Source of the DNA: a virus
IMG/VR virus record: IMGVR_UViG_3300017726_000043
Location: 1-31,484 of that record
Direction: 5' to 3' (one strand)
DNA length: 31,484 bases
Below the pieces are notes generated by a model. It worked only from the letters and a program-made list of their open reading frames with translations, searched no databases and was not told where the DNA came from. Positions 14,767 through 22,745 of the stretch are shown piece by piece. Each line of letters starts with the position of its first letter. The stretch's first letter is position 1. The position numbers were made by a program, and so were the translations under genes.

Positions 14767-15554
14767 TATTTTGTAATACTTATATTCCAAGTACCTGACA
14801 TATTAACATTCGTATTAGTAGCAGTGGTCCAACTAAAAGTTGTATATGCTCCGATTCCAGGATAAGTACCTTGAATAGACCATTGTTTGCCAGTTATCCA
14901 TCCACTGTTTTGATGAGTATCACTTCCATAAAGTCTAGTTGTAGGAACTCCATCTTTAGCAGGAACATCGATATAACGAAAAGGACAAGTTGAAGTATTC
15001 CAATTAGCTCCTGCATTGTAATTAGTTCCCCATGTTCCACCTATAGCTAATGCAAAGTTAAGATTACCCCAAGCTCCATTGTTTGTTTTGGATTGCGAAG
15101 CCCAAAAACCAGCAGTATAACGATTTGTAGTTGTAGGATTATTATCAGTTCCTCTAAAGTGATTAAAAGATATTGCACCAGAAGAAGGTATTTGTCCTGC
15201 ATTTCCTACTTGGTCTATACCTTCTTTAAATGCGTAAGTAAGGGTTGACTGTCCTCCAATATAAGGATAAGCAGTGCTACTTCCTAACTGTGACATTTTT
15301 CGCCCAAACTGACGATAATAACCATTATATGCTGGAGTCCCTGGAACACCTTTACTTCCAGGTACTGCTGGAAAATATATATTTGTGCTTGAATAAGATA
15401 CTGCATTAGCAACAGTAGCAGGATTATTATTACTATTTAAATTTCCTGCATAGTATTCACTCATACTATCAGGAGGCTGACCACTTGTTCCACCATAACT
15501 CCATTCTGTTCGGATGTTAGTCATTGAAACAGAACCTGATGCAGGTATCGTCAT
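14766..15554 (-). CDS. Tail fibre/receptor-binding-type protein, 262 aa
   Basis: A 262-aa protein starting MTIPASGSVSMTNIRTEWSY, with a second related segment (IPSSGAISFNHFRGTDN) at about residues 122-138. Both match the 'I-P-x-S/T-G-x-[IV]-S-[MF]-x-x-[IF]-R' unit common in phage fibre and baseplate-distal proteins. The rest is rich in Gly, Asn, Trp, Tyr and Thr, like a receptor-binding tip. It overlaps the S74 fibre by ATGA (4 bases), so the two are probably made and assembled together. Its ligand cannot be read from the sequence. Confidence 0.7.
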   Translation of the reverse strand: MTIPASGSVSMTNIRTEWSYGGTSGQPPDSMSEYYAGNLNSNNNPATVANAVSYSSTNIYFPAVPGSKGVPGTPAYNGYYRQFGRKMSQLGSSTAYPYIGGQSTLTYAFKEGIDQVGNAGQIPSSGAISFNHFRGTDNNPTTTNRYTAGFWASQSKTNNGAWGNLNFALAIGGTWGTNYNAGANWNTSTCPFRYIDVPAKDGVPTTRLYGSDTHQNSGWITGKQWSIQGTYPGIGAYTTFSWTTATNTNVNMSGTWNISITK

Positions 15555-16858
15555 CCCTTAACCTCTAGTTCTTTTACTTTAGCTGTAAGAGTTTCTATTT
15601 GTTCTTGTTGTTCTTTAATTGCTTCTACTAATAACCCTACTGTGTTGCCATAACGAATAGCTAAATGTTCTTCTGCTTCTATACCATTAATTTCATCAGG
15701 TATTGTTTCTGAAGTATAAACTGCTTCAGGTAAAACTTTTTCTAAGTCTTGTGCTATTAGTCCTGTGAGCCTATTCCCATCAGATTTTAAAGTGTAGGTA
15801 ATACCTTTAAGTTGTTTTACTTTATCTAAAGCATTATCTATAACCTCTATATTTTGTTTAAGTTTTATATCAGAAGGAGAGCCATAAGCTGTAATATTTG
15901 CTAAAGCTACAAAGTTTCCAGAGCCATCAACTTGTGCTGTATTAGTGCCACTTGCATTTCTAAAAACATGAGAGGCACTTTGATAATAGATATGACCACT
16001 ATGTGCTTGTATTTTTCTAGCTTTTTCTCCTGTCCAATTTCCGTCATTTAATTCAATATCAGTTCCTGCGGCTATATCAATACCACCATTAAAATTAGCT
16101 CTACCTGCATCAGACATATCAACAGTAAGAGCAGTAATATCAGAGCCTCCATCCACACCTTTAAATATAATATCTTTATCAGAAACTTTAGACTCAATAG
16201 TAAAATTACTACTCCCTAAATTTATTACTCCTGTCTCTGTTCCAGAACCTAAAAATTGAAACTCTGGAGTACCTGTATTTGAATTAAATTTTATAGCATC
16301 ATTTGCTTGAATTTTTCCACCAAAGATTGCTGTAGCTCCATCAGAGTAATCAATAGTTAAACCTGTTTTTAACCCACCACCATCAGAGTCATAACCTTTT
16401 AAGATGAAGTCTTTATCATTTAAATTGTTTTGAATAATGAAATCATTATTGGTGGTTTTAATAACTGCAATTGTGTTAGACGAGTTAGTAAAACTAAAAT
16501 CATCTCCAGGAGCATTAAATTCTAAGTCTCCTGAGCCATCTATAAATACAGCTTTACTTGCAGGTAATGTACAAAATACATCTTTAGTTCCTGCGGAAAA
16601 GTTTACTGCGGAGTCTGAGTTTGAACTACTAATAATCGTAGTTCTTGATAATGTGTCTGGTGAAGAATCTGATACTGTGCCTAAACCTACTTCAAACTCA
16701 TCTGCGGTTTGGTGAACTATAGAGTAGTAAGTAGTATTGGTGTTACCTATACCTGCTACAAAAGTTTCAAATCCTACTTCGGCTCCAGCTAAATTAACTG
16801 TACCTGTGCCTGTAGTAGTAGTGGTTTCTTTTACCCTATCGTTAAGGACAAGAGCCAT
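15551..16858 (-). CDS. Tail fibre with C-terminal peptidase S74 chaperone domain, 435 aa
   Basis: The N-terminal 110 residues (MALVLNDRVKETTTTTGTGT on) form an attachment domain common in marine phage fibres. The middle is a beta shaft with repeated NDKDFILKGYDSDGG / SDKDIIFKGVDGGSD units, each followed by TGLTIDYSDG or TALTVDMSDA. From residue 329, SDIKLKQNIE and LTGLIAQDLEKVLPEAV form a peptidase S74 intramolecular chaperone, with Ser329 and Lys334 placed five apart as in the endosialidase Ser-Lys dyad. It should trimerise the fibre and then cleave itself off. The C-terminus is a coiled coil. A strong GGAGGAG precedes the ATG. Confidence 0.9.
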   Translation of the reverse strand: MALVLNDRVKETTTTTGTGTVNLAGAEVGFETFVAGIGNTNTTYYSIVHQTADEFEVGLGTVSDSSPDTLSRTTIISSSNSDSAVNFSAGTKDVFCTLPASKAVFIDGSGDLEFNAPGDDFSFTNSSNTIAVIKTTNNDFIIQNNLNDKDFILKGYDSDGGGLKTGLTIDYSDGATAIFGGKIQANDAIKFNSNTGTPEFQFLGSGTETGVINLGSSNFTIESKVSDKDIIFKGVDGGSDITALTVDMSDAGRANFNGGIDIAAGTDIELNDGNWTGEKARKIQAHSGHIYYQSASHVFRNASGTNTAQVDGSGNFVALANITAYGSPSDIKLKQNIEVIDNALDKVKQLKGITYTLKSDGNRLTGLIAQDLEKVLPEAVYTSETIPDEINGIEAEEHLAIRYGNTVGLLVEAIKEQQEQIETLTAKVKELEVKG

Positions 16859-16867
16859 GCTCTCCTC

Positions 16868-17296
16868 CTACGCTATTCTTATAATAGCCGTACTAGCTGC
16901 AGCCGCAGGAAAAACTATTGTAAAGTCTCCAGCAGTTGAAGTTTTATCTCCACCAAAATCTATACTAGCTACTGATTTATTAGAATCAGAACTATTATAA
17001 ATTAAGCAACCTCTAGCAGTTATTGAAGCAGTACTAAAAGTTAAATCTGCGAAATCTGTAATCGCAGTTGTTCCATCAGCTGACGGAGTAACGTTAGTTA
17101 GTGTTCCTCCACCTGCACTATATCCAGTACCTGAAACTTCATTAGTAGTAGCATACGCTGTAGTAGCTGCTCCTAAAGTAGCAGAACTTGTAAAAAGTGC
17201 TAATTTGTAAGTATCTCCACTACTGTTAGTAAAATTGTGGTCGCCAGTTAATAATTGAGTTTTAAAACTGGTTGTTAAAGTTGAAGTTATTGCCAT
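16868..17296 (-). CDS. Conserved virion protein, 142 aa
   Basis: A 142-aa beta-rich protein (MAITSTLTTSFKTQLLTGDH, then KLALFTSSATLG and SGTGYSAGGGTLTN) ending FPAAAASTAIIRIA. I associate this pattern with a conserved marine phage virion protein coded beside tail fibres, where short fibres or tail-tip spikes attach. No enzyme motif, signal peptide or membrane segment. It lies 9 bases before the S74 fibre, consistent with a fibre adaptor or minor tail protein, which is inference. Confidence 0.6.
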   Translation of the reverse strand: MAITSTLTTSFKTQLLTGDHNFTNSSGDTYKLALFTSSATLGAATTAYATTNEVSGTGYSAGGGTLTNVTPSADGTTAITDFADLTFSTASITARGCLIYNSSDSNKSVASIDFGGDKTSTAGDFTIVFPAAAASTAIIRIA

Positions 17297-17297
17297 G

Positions 17298-17588
17298 TTA
17301 AAGCTCCTTAATAATTTTAGCTAAATCACCGTGACCTTGTTTATTCAACATCTGGGTTACAGTTGTTCTATCACTGGTAATAGCTTGATTCATATAATAA
17401 AGTATTGTCTGGTAAATAGCTACCTTAAACGCTTCAGCTTGTTGCCTAACTTCAGGTGTGCTGCTTTCAGAAATACCGCAGATTTTATCGGCACATCTTT
17501 GAGCCAAATATTCTGAAGAATGTCCTCTTTCGTTTTCAGTTTTTACTGAAACATTTCCTATATTACTAGTAACTTCTATTTCAAACAT
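17298..17588 (-). CDS. Hypothetical protein, 96 aa
   Basis: A 96-aa, mainly helical protein (MFEIEVTSNIGNVSVKTENE, then SSEYLAQRCADKIC and a long helix AEAFKVAIYQTILYYMNQAI). No catalytic residues or membrane helix are evident. It overlaps the end of the adaptor-like gene upstream by 8 bases and is one base from the next gene. Position in the connector-to-fibre region suggests a small tail or assembly protein; I do not recognise the family. Confidence 0.6.
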   Translation of the reverse strand: MFEIEVTSNIGNVSVKTENERGHSSEYLAQRCADKICGISESSTPEVRQQAEAFKVAIYQTILYYMNQAITSDRTTVTQMLNKQGHGDLAKIIKEL

Positions 17589-18249
17589 TAGATTGGTTTT
17601 GAGGAGGTGTTAGTTTTATACTATCGCTTCTAGATTCATCTCTTAAACTTTTAAACTCTCCTAATGCTTTTAGTAGAATTAAAGCTTCTTGAAATTTACT
17701 TTCATATAAAGAAATCGTATTCGGGTCTTGTTTCATATAAACAGCCGCTTCTACTAAAGCTCCATATAATAAAGCATTAGGAGCATTATCAGAAAGCCAT
17801 GTGTTACCACTATCGCTTCCCGATGTTAAAGAAGCAGGTCTATAATAATAATGTAACTCAAAACTATATCCAGTATTGGGAGTAGGTGCTAAAATAAAAC
17901 TATCGTTATCAAATAAAGCATAGTAAAGTGGTTCTCCTGTTGTACTAGCCTTGGGAGTATAATCTCTTATAAACGAAACGTGTTTAAATAAAAGGTAATT
18001 ATAATTACTACTAGAGTCTATTAAAGCTAAACTATATGGTGATAAAAAATCGCTAGGAGTAGCCAAATAAGTATTAATAGCCGTAGAAGTACCTGTTACG
18101 TTTTTTCTAAAAACTGGAAGTTGCACCGTTTTTAATATTCGTTCTTCAGCAGTTTTTATAAAATTATCTAAGTTATTTACAAAAGAAGTTTCGGAATAAT
18201 CAGAATAATCTTGTATAGCTGTTTTTAATGTTGCGTAAGTAAAACTCAT
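17581..18249 (-). CDS. Putative tail/adaptor (connector) protein, 222 aa
   Basis: A 222-aa protein with two N-terminal helices (YATLKTAIQDYSDYSETSF and NLDNFIKTAEERILKTVQLP), a beta middle including a PSDFLSPYSLAL segment, an LHYYYRPASLT strand and a C-terminal helix (ESKFQEALILLKALGEFKS). This order is shared with head-tail adaptor and tail-tubular proteins of podoviruses (T7 gp11 and P22 gp4-type, 'phage adaptor'). It would join portal to tail. The family call rests on pattern memory, so moderate confidence. Confidence 0.65.
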   Translation of the reverse strand: MSFTYATLKTAIQDYSDYSETSFVNNLDNFIKTAEERILKTVQLPVFRKNVTGTSTAINTYLATPSDFLSPYSLALIDSSSNYNYLLFKHVSFIRDYTPKASTTGEPLYYALFDNDSFILAPTPNTGYSFELHYYYRPASLTSGSDSGNTWLSDNAPNALLYGALVEAAVYMKQDPNTISLYESKFQEALILLKALGEFKSLRDESRSDSIKLTPPQNQSNV

Positions 18250-18267
18250 AACTAAATTATACTCTGA

Positions 18268-19077
18268 TTATGGAGTATTTGCTTGTCCTCCCATACCAGA
18301 ATGATTTGTACAGTAATAATAAAGTGTTGGAGCTCCTACCGCAACAGTTATTTGAGTGTATGCTCCTGAACTTCCAGGTGTACCATTAGTTGTTACCCCT
18401 GTAGTGTATTCTGAACCACTATTATGTGTGCCGTCAGATGTTGTAGAAAATCTTAATGGGTGGCTAGAATTACTATTATCTGATTGGTCAAACCTATATG
18501 TACTACCTTCTTCTAAAGTCAATGTAGGATATACCACTCCATCTATATAGAATCTATTGCCACCTAAGTAAGAAGCTACGGTAACTGCGTAAACAGTATC
18601 GGCATTAACAGTAGGACTACCTAGTGCAGATGTACCTACTTGACCAGTAACTGAAACACTTTCAGATATGTTTCCAGTAATTGTTACTGTGCCTAAATTT
18701 GAAGTAACGTTTAGACCACTTAAATTCACTGTTAAAGTAATATTTTCTGTATTTACTGTTAGTATTCCTATAGAACTTTTCCCTTGATATCCAGTAAATT
18801 TACTTCCTATTAAATCCTCATCGGGATTGACGTTTCCTGGATTATCTGTAAAAACTCTACCTAATTCTGCTTGTGGTAATGACACTTCCCCTCTAGGTTT
18901 CCAAAGTGCTTCTGCGTCTACTGTTAAAGGAAATGTATCCTCTTGAGGATTTTTAGGTTCAAAACACTCATTACAAACTCTGTTACCGTTCCATTTAGTT
19001 TTTGCTGTTATATATGGGTATGCAAAACCACAAGTATCGCATATGAATTTTGCATATTTACCAGAAGCGTAAGCCAT
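18268..19077 (-). CDS. Virion protein with zinc ribbon and C-terminal cupredoxin domain, 269 aa
   Basis: Three modules are visible. Residues 13-38 are a zinc ribbon (C13-x-x-C16 ... C35-x-x-C38). Residues about 100-160 are beta repeats ending TGQVGTSALGSPTV, shared with the repeat-rich protein downstream. Residues 162-269 look like a cupredoxin: H206 in SSHPLRF and C256-x-x-H259-x-x-M262 in YYCTNHSGMGG reproduce the type I copper ligand set (His, Cys, His, Met). The gene sits between two adaptor genes, so a virion role is likely. Copper binding is a prediction; the fold may serve only as a structural or adhesive domain. The start overlaps the upstream stop as TAATG. Confidence 0.7.
   Translation of the reverse strand: MAYASGKYAKFICDTCGFAYPYITAKTKWNGNRVCNECFEPKNPQEDTFPLTVDAEALWKPRGEVSLPQAELGRVFTDNPGNVNPDEDLIGSKFTGYQGKSSIGILTVNTENITLTVNLSGLNVTSNLGTVTITGNISESVSVTGQVGTSALGSPTVNADTVYAVTVASYLGGNRFYIDGVVYPTLTLEEGSTYRFDQSDNSNSSHPLRFSTTSDGTHNSGSEYTTGVTTNGTPGSSGAYTQITVAVGAPTLYYYCTNHSGMGGQANTP
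18614..18647 (-). repeat. Dispersed 34-bp repeat, copy 2
   Basis: Partner of 12391-12424, 31 of 34 bases identical, coding for the GQVGTSALGSPT unit of the cupredoxin-bearing protein. Confidence 0.85.
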
Positions 19078-19748
19078 TAGATATATTGTTGTTTCGGTAC
19101 TATCCTAACAGAAGACCTATCTTCATCATATTTTAAGGCATTCTGTAAATCTTGTTCGTATTGTTGTTTAATTAAAGGAACTTTTTGTGTGTTCTTTTTT
19201 AAACATAAGTAATATGCTAACCCTGAAGCTAAACAAGGCATGAATCTACTCGGTATATCTACATCATTTACAGAAGCACTAGAATCCTCTATTCTTCTCC
19301 AAACATAGTAAATGAGTTTGTCTGTTGAGTTCTCGGGTGTTGGATAAACGTGAATCACAGGTGTTTTAATTCTTTCTAACCAAAATTGTGTTGGTCTAGC
19401 TTGAGTTGATTTTTGTGGTATTCTTATATATTCGTTTCTATCGATACGTTCTATAACATTATCTGTTGTGGTTCCGTTTTCAGTTTTAGAAATATAAGCG
19501 TCTAAAATATCTATATCGAAACTATTTATAGTATATTCATTAGTTCCTTGAGTTAAATCTTGAGTAACCTTAGAAACTTCCCACATTTGAATACCTCTAT
19601 TTGACCAATCGGCAAACATAATATTCATTGAACGTCTTGCAGTTACTGCGTCATAAGAGGTACGAACTTCCATCCCTGCAAGTTCGTAAGCCTCTTCAAT
19701 AGCTGTTGCTACATCTAAACTAAATGTTCTAGTTCCAGAAGTTGCCAT
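19077..19748 (-). CDS. P22 gp4-like head-tail adaptor, 223 aa
   Basis: A 223-aa protein. The N-terminal helices (AIEEAYELAGMEVRTSYDAV, then RRSMNIMFADWSNRGIQMWE) match the P22 tail accessory factor gp4 family, in which these helices dock on the portal ring. A beta part follows (VIHVYPTPENSTDKLIYYVW) and a C-terminal helix (YEQDLQNALKYDEDRSSVRI). In P22 this protein binds portal after packaging and prepares it for the tail hub. Finding it together with a gp10-like protein points to podovirus-type morphology. It is upstream of the cupredoxin gene with a TAATG junction. Confidence 0.75.
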   Translation of the reverse strand: MATSGTRTFSLDVATAIEEAYELAGMEVRTSYDAVTARRSMNIMFADWSNRGIQMWEVSKVTQDLTQGTNEYTINSFDIDILDAYISKTENGTTTDNVIERIDRNEYIRIPQKSTQARPTQFWLERIKTPVIHVYPTPENSTDKLIYYVWRRIEDSSASVNDVDIPSRFMPCLASGLAYYLCLKKNTQKVPLIKQQYEQDLQNALKYDEDRSSVRIVPKQQYI

Positions 19749-19749
19749 A

Positions 19750-20076
19750 TTAACAAACGTATGCTACAAAAAAGTCGCAATTAGCTAATACAACATAAGC
19801 TCCTGTACTGAACCTTACTCCATCGTTAGGTAGGTAGTGGTCAAACGATTCATTTGCTGCACTACCAAACTTAAACTCTGCTAATAATTTAGTTCCAGAA
19901 GCACCAGTACCGTCGTATATTTTTATACTAGCGTCAGCCGCACTTGATTGTGCCTGAATGGACTGTATTCTTATTGGACCTAAGTTTGTAGCACTACCTG
20001 CACCACTACCTATGTATCCTTGAAGTTGTCCTGTGCTGGTCAATGGGACTGTTACTTTTACGTCTGATGAACTCAT
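19750..20076 (-). CDS. Small virion protein, 108 aa
   Basis: A 108-aa beta-rich protein. The strand sequence RIQSIQAQSSAADASIKIYDG, then LPNDGVRFSTGAYVVLANCD, follows a pattern of small virion proteins (a 'P-x-x-G-[IV]-R-F-x-T-G' hairpin near the end) that I associate with marine phage head or tail decoration. No membrane or enzyme features. It lies one base before the adaptor gene. Decoration or head completion is possible but not shown. Confidence 0.6.
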   Translation of the reverse strand: MSSSDVKVTVPLTSTGQLQGYIGSGAGSATNLGPIRIQSIQAQSSAADASIKIYDGTGASGTKLLAEFKFGSAANESFDHYLPNDGVRFSTGAYVVLANCDFFVAYVC

Positions 20077-20093
20077 ATTAAGCTCCTAAATTA

Positions 20094-20600
20094 TTATGCG
20101 TCAGCAAATGGAGTTACTAAAGTTCCAGAACCTAAAATAATACCTTCTACGGCATATTTAGCAGAAGCTATAGCTGTTACTGTTATAATACTTCCTGCAA
20201 GACCACCTTTAGTAGTACCGTTTAAAGTAATAACATCGTTACTCGCTCCAGATATAAAAGTTTTTCCAGTTGCATTATTTACACCTGTGTATAACCCTCC
20301 AACGAACTTATCTGTTCCGTCGGTTAATACATCTAAATCAGTAGCTGCTGTTTCTATTACGAAAGTAAAAGTAGCACCTAAGTTATTAGTTTGGTTTGGG
20401 TCGTCATCACGTCCAGGAGCTGTTGCTACGATACTGGGTAAAGTGAATTTACCGTCAGCGTCGTTACATAACAAGATTTTACCTGCGTGAGAATCTACTG
20501 TTAAAGTTGTGTCAGCTGTTAAACTGACTGCGTTTGCATTTCCTGCGGAAATAAAACCAGCAAGTGACCTTACTGGACCTGAGAATGTTGATTTTGCCAT
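20094..20600 (-). CDS. Virion structural protein, 168 aa
   Basis: A 168-aa protein of mostly Gly, Ala, Thr, Asp with beta pattern (SLTADTTLTVDSHAGKILL, then FTFVIETAATDLDVLTDGTD and NDVITLNGTTKGGLAG). It is the first gene after the terminator and promoter that follow the capsid gene, and has a near-perfect Shine-Dalgarno (AAGGAGG), suggesting high expression. A trimeric decoration or tail-spike-like minor protein is possible. I do not recognise a precise family. Confidence 0.6.
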   Translation of the reverse strand: MAKSTFSGPVRSLAGFISAGNANAVSLTADTTLTVDSHAGKILLCNDADGKFTLPSIVATAPGRDDDPNQTNNLGATFTFVIETAATDLDVLTDGTDKFVGGLYTGVNNATGKTFISGASNDVITLNGTTKGGLAGSIITVTAIASAKYAVEGIILGSGTLVTPFADA

Positions 20601-20666
20601 TTTTCCTCCTTAAAGAAAAATAATCTATAGTCTTGGCATGTCTGCTAGGTCAGTCTATAGAATAAA

Positions 20667-20672
20667 ATTATA
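20667..20672 (-). promoter_or_regulatory. Candidate promoter opening the connector/tail block
   Basis: A perfect TATAAT on the minus strand (20672-20667) sits between the capsid-gene terminator and the next gene, whose ribosome-binding site is AAGGAGG. No good TTGACA lies at 16-18 bp; a TAGACT is at 14 bp. The leader contains two CTATAG copies about 30 bp apart that could pair as the base of an imperfect stem (20627-20660). Context more than consensus supports a promoter here. Confidence 0.45.
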
Positions 20673-20713
20673 CCTAGATAAAAGAAAGTCTATCTTGTTT
20701 TTGAACAAAAAGA

Positions 20714-20735
20714 AAGGGGGACCGAAGTCCCCCTT
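20714..20735 (-). terminator. Intrinsic terminator after the major capsid gene
   Basis: On the minus strand the sequence is AAGGGGGAC, TTCG, GTCCCCCTT: a 9-bp perfect stem (seven pairs of it GC-rich core with GGGGG) closed by a stable UUCG-type tetraloop, followed by TTTCTTTTTG. It lies 18 bases beyond the capsid stop codon. This is the clearest regulatory element in the window and would end or attenuate the head-gene transcript. Confidence 0.92.
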
Positions 20736-20753
20736 CCTATTAATCGTTTAAGA

Positions 20754-21662
20754 TTAAGCTCCTGGTGAGCCGAAGATTCCTCTCCAGTCACTGAAACCAA
20801 AACTATAACGTTCTCTAGCTTTATATCTTACATTACCAGTTTCGAAGTCTCCTTCCATGCTGGTTGAAACTGGAGTTCTAACGAAATGTTTCATTCCGTT
20901 TGGAACATCAGTTTTAATGAAGAAAGCGTCTGTGTCAGTTAGATAATTATTGACAGTGTAGCCACCAGAAATCATTCCTAGATTTCTAATAGCGTTTATG
21001 TCATTATCTGAAGTTCCGACACGACCTTGAGATTCCATTAGTCTGTCTGCTACGAATTGTAGAGCAGGTGGAATTATTAGTCTTACCGCTTGTGCGTTAA
21101 CCTTCAATCCTCTTTCGTCTTTAAAATCAGCAATGTCAATCAATGCTTGTTCTAAAGAAGTTTCATTAAGGTCCGCTGCTGTTGCAAGTTCATTTCTCAA
21201 ATCACCTGCGCCAACCGTTGGATGGTCAGTTGCACACAATTCTTTTCCGTCACCACCAACAAAAGAAGAACTAAACGCATTGTTTAATACGTTAGCTGCT
21301 TTCACTTGTTTAGTTGTTGACATTGACCTAGCTAAAGCTCTTGTGTATCTAGAAGAAAGAGTATCGTAGAGATTATCTTCGATAGCTTCTTCTGTCAATG
21401 CAAAAGCTAATGCTACTGTTTCATGTGTGTAACGACTAGTCCACGCTTCCTGAGCAGTATCATAACTAACAGCTGCACCTTCACCTTTTACGGTTGCTTG
21501 ACCAAAACCAGAAAGCATAACTTCTTCTTCGAAAGCTCTATCAGAGTTTTCTGTGTCGAAGATAGCTTCGTGTTGATTTTCATATCGGTCATACTCTAAT
21601 CCGAAGAGAGCATGTAGACCAGGAACTAACTCTTTTACGAGTTGGGCTCTATTTATTGCCAT
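20754..21662 (-). CDS. Major capsid protein, Mu gpT-like, 302 aa
   Basis: A 302-aa capsid protein. The N-terminus (AQLVKELVPGLHALFGLEYD) and the helix LDTLSSRYTRALARSM-type region, followed by KQVKAANVLNNAFSS, ATDHPT, and RLIIPPALQFVADRLMES, resemble the Mu gpT family of HK97-fold major head subunits. The C-terminal strand RYKARERYSFGFSDWRGIFG fits the same family. Its length is typical. It follows portal, GroES-like, scaffold and decoration genes in the usual head order and is closed by a strong terminator. A good GGAGGA Shine-Dalgarno precedes the ATG. Confidence 0.85.
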   Translation of the reverse strand: MAINRAQLVKELVPGLHALFGLEYDRYENQHEAIFDTENSDRAFEEEVMLSGFGQATVKGEGAAVSYDTAQEAWTSRYTHETVALAFALTEEAIEDNLYDTLSSRYTRALARSMSTTKQVKAANVLNNAFSSSFVGGDGKELCATDHPTVGAGDLRNELATAADLNETSLEQALIDIADFKDERGLKVNAQAVRLIIPPALQFVADRLMESQGRVGTSDNDINAIRNLGMISGGYTVNNYLTDTDAFFIKTDVPNGMKHFVRTPVSTSMEGDFETGNVRYKARERYSFGFSDWRGIFGSPGA

Positions 21663-21675
21663 GATGTCCTCCTAA

Positions 21676-22215
21676 TTAGACTGCAAATGTGTTAGTTGGG
21701 AAAGTAAAGTAAGCTCTAGCATTAGCTCCTATTGAGTTGCTTGGTGCTAGATTAAACCCTACACATAAAGCTACACCACTTGAAGTAGTTGCTGTTACAC
21801 CTTCTTTACTTCTACCGTTTAATGTACTACCAGTAGTTGTAGATAAAGTGTATTTACTGCCAATAAAACTTACGGCAGGAGTACCTGCTGTAAATTGAGC
21901 TTCATATACAATTCCAGGGTCATTGTATACAAGAGCTTTAGCGTCAGCACTACCTTGAGTAGCTGTGCTTCCTGTCCATACTTTAGAAAACGTAGGGGTA
22001 CCGTCCGTTGCTGTAAATAATACTCCGTAAAAAACACCTACGGGTGTATCAGTGGCTCCTGCTTGTTGAACATAGCCGCTTGATAAAGTTACCACGTCAC
22101 CGCTAAAAATAGAAGTGTTATATCCACTAGCTATTCTCATTTCAGCAGGTCTGATAGTACCACCATAAATGTGATATGCGGGAGTAAATCCATTGGGTGC
22201 GTCTGTATTTGCCAT
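21676..22215 (-). CDS. Putative head decoration protein, 179 aa
   Basis: A 179-aa beta-rich protein starting MANTDAPNGFTPAYHIYGGT. Segments such as IFSGDVVTLSSGYVQQAGAT and PVGVFYGVLFT resemble the head decoration/stabilisation proteins of Mu-like and marine phages, which bind the assembled shell. It is directly upstream of the capsid gene, 13 bases away, where such proteins usually lie. It has few charged residues and no signal peptide. Role inferred from position and composition. Confidence 0.65.
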   Translation of the reverse strand: MANTDAPNGFTPAYHIYGGTIRPAEMRIASGYNTSIFSGDVVTLSSGYVQQAGATDTPVGVFYGVLFTATDGTPTFSKVWTGSTATQGSADAKALVYNDPGIVYEAQFTAGTPAVSFIGSKYTLSTTTGSTLNGRSKEGVTATTSSGVALCVGFNLAPSNSIGANARAYFTFPTNTFAV

Positions 22216-22243
22216 ATTATTACCTCGTTAAGTTAAATACAAA

Positions 22244-22744
22244 TTAATCACTTTCGGAATTGTTCCTACTACCAAATGCGACTTTAGATGACCTTTGGAT
22301 ATCACTATCTTTTAAGGGCATTTTAGGGTCGCTTTCTCGCAAGAAGTTTTGGTCGACACCGCTCATAGCGTCTTTTGCTTGACTATTAAAGTAAGCATTA
22401 CGCTCGTCTGCAGTTTCGACTGGAACTTTTGCAAGTATTAAACCTCCAACTCCAATTACTCCTTTATTAGCTCCGTTCTCTACAGTAGGTGCTTCGAAAT
22501 CAGGATAGTCTTCTGCTCTCACAGGTTCATATCCTTCTCTAATACGTTTAGACATATTAGATTTATCATCACTACCTCTTGTAGATTCACGAATCCACCT
22601 GAACTTATATCCAGGAGGTGCTTCGGGTGCGTCCAACATGGACGGGGGTTGCCAAGGTCTTCTGCGAGTTTGAGTTACTCGTGTCTCTGCAGAACGTGAG
22701 TTTCGCTCTGTGGTGACTTCTGGGTTTTTAATATCATCTGTCAT
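22244..22744 (-). CDS. Conserved phage protein between scaffold and decoration genes, 166 aa
   Basis: A 166-aa hydrophilic protein. Residues about 43-73 (PPGYKFRWIRESTRGSDD, then NMSKRIREGYEPVRAEDYPD) form a conserved segment that I recall beside the scaffold gene in marine phages, followed by a short hydrophobic strand (VIGVGGLILAKVPVE) and a charged, probably disordered C-terminus. No enzyme motif. A head-assembly role, perhaps with scaffold or capsid, is inferred from gene order only. Confidence 0.65.
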   Translation of the reverse strand: MTDDIKNPEVTTERNSRSAETRVTQTRRRPWQPPSMLDAPEAPPGYKFRWIRESTRGSDDKSNMSKRIREGYEPVRAEDYPDFEAPTVENGANKGVIGVGGLILAKVPVETADERNAYFNSQAKDAMSGVDQNFLRESDPKMPLKDSDIQRSSKVAFGSRNNSESD

Positions 22745-22745
22745 T

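Noticed and set aside
14767-14790. Upstream TTG start for the 77-aa protein
   Set aside because: The ATG at 14766 forms the TAATG junction used throughout this genome; the TTG would overlap the fibre gene by 25 bases without benefit.
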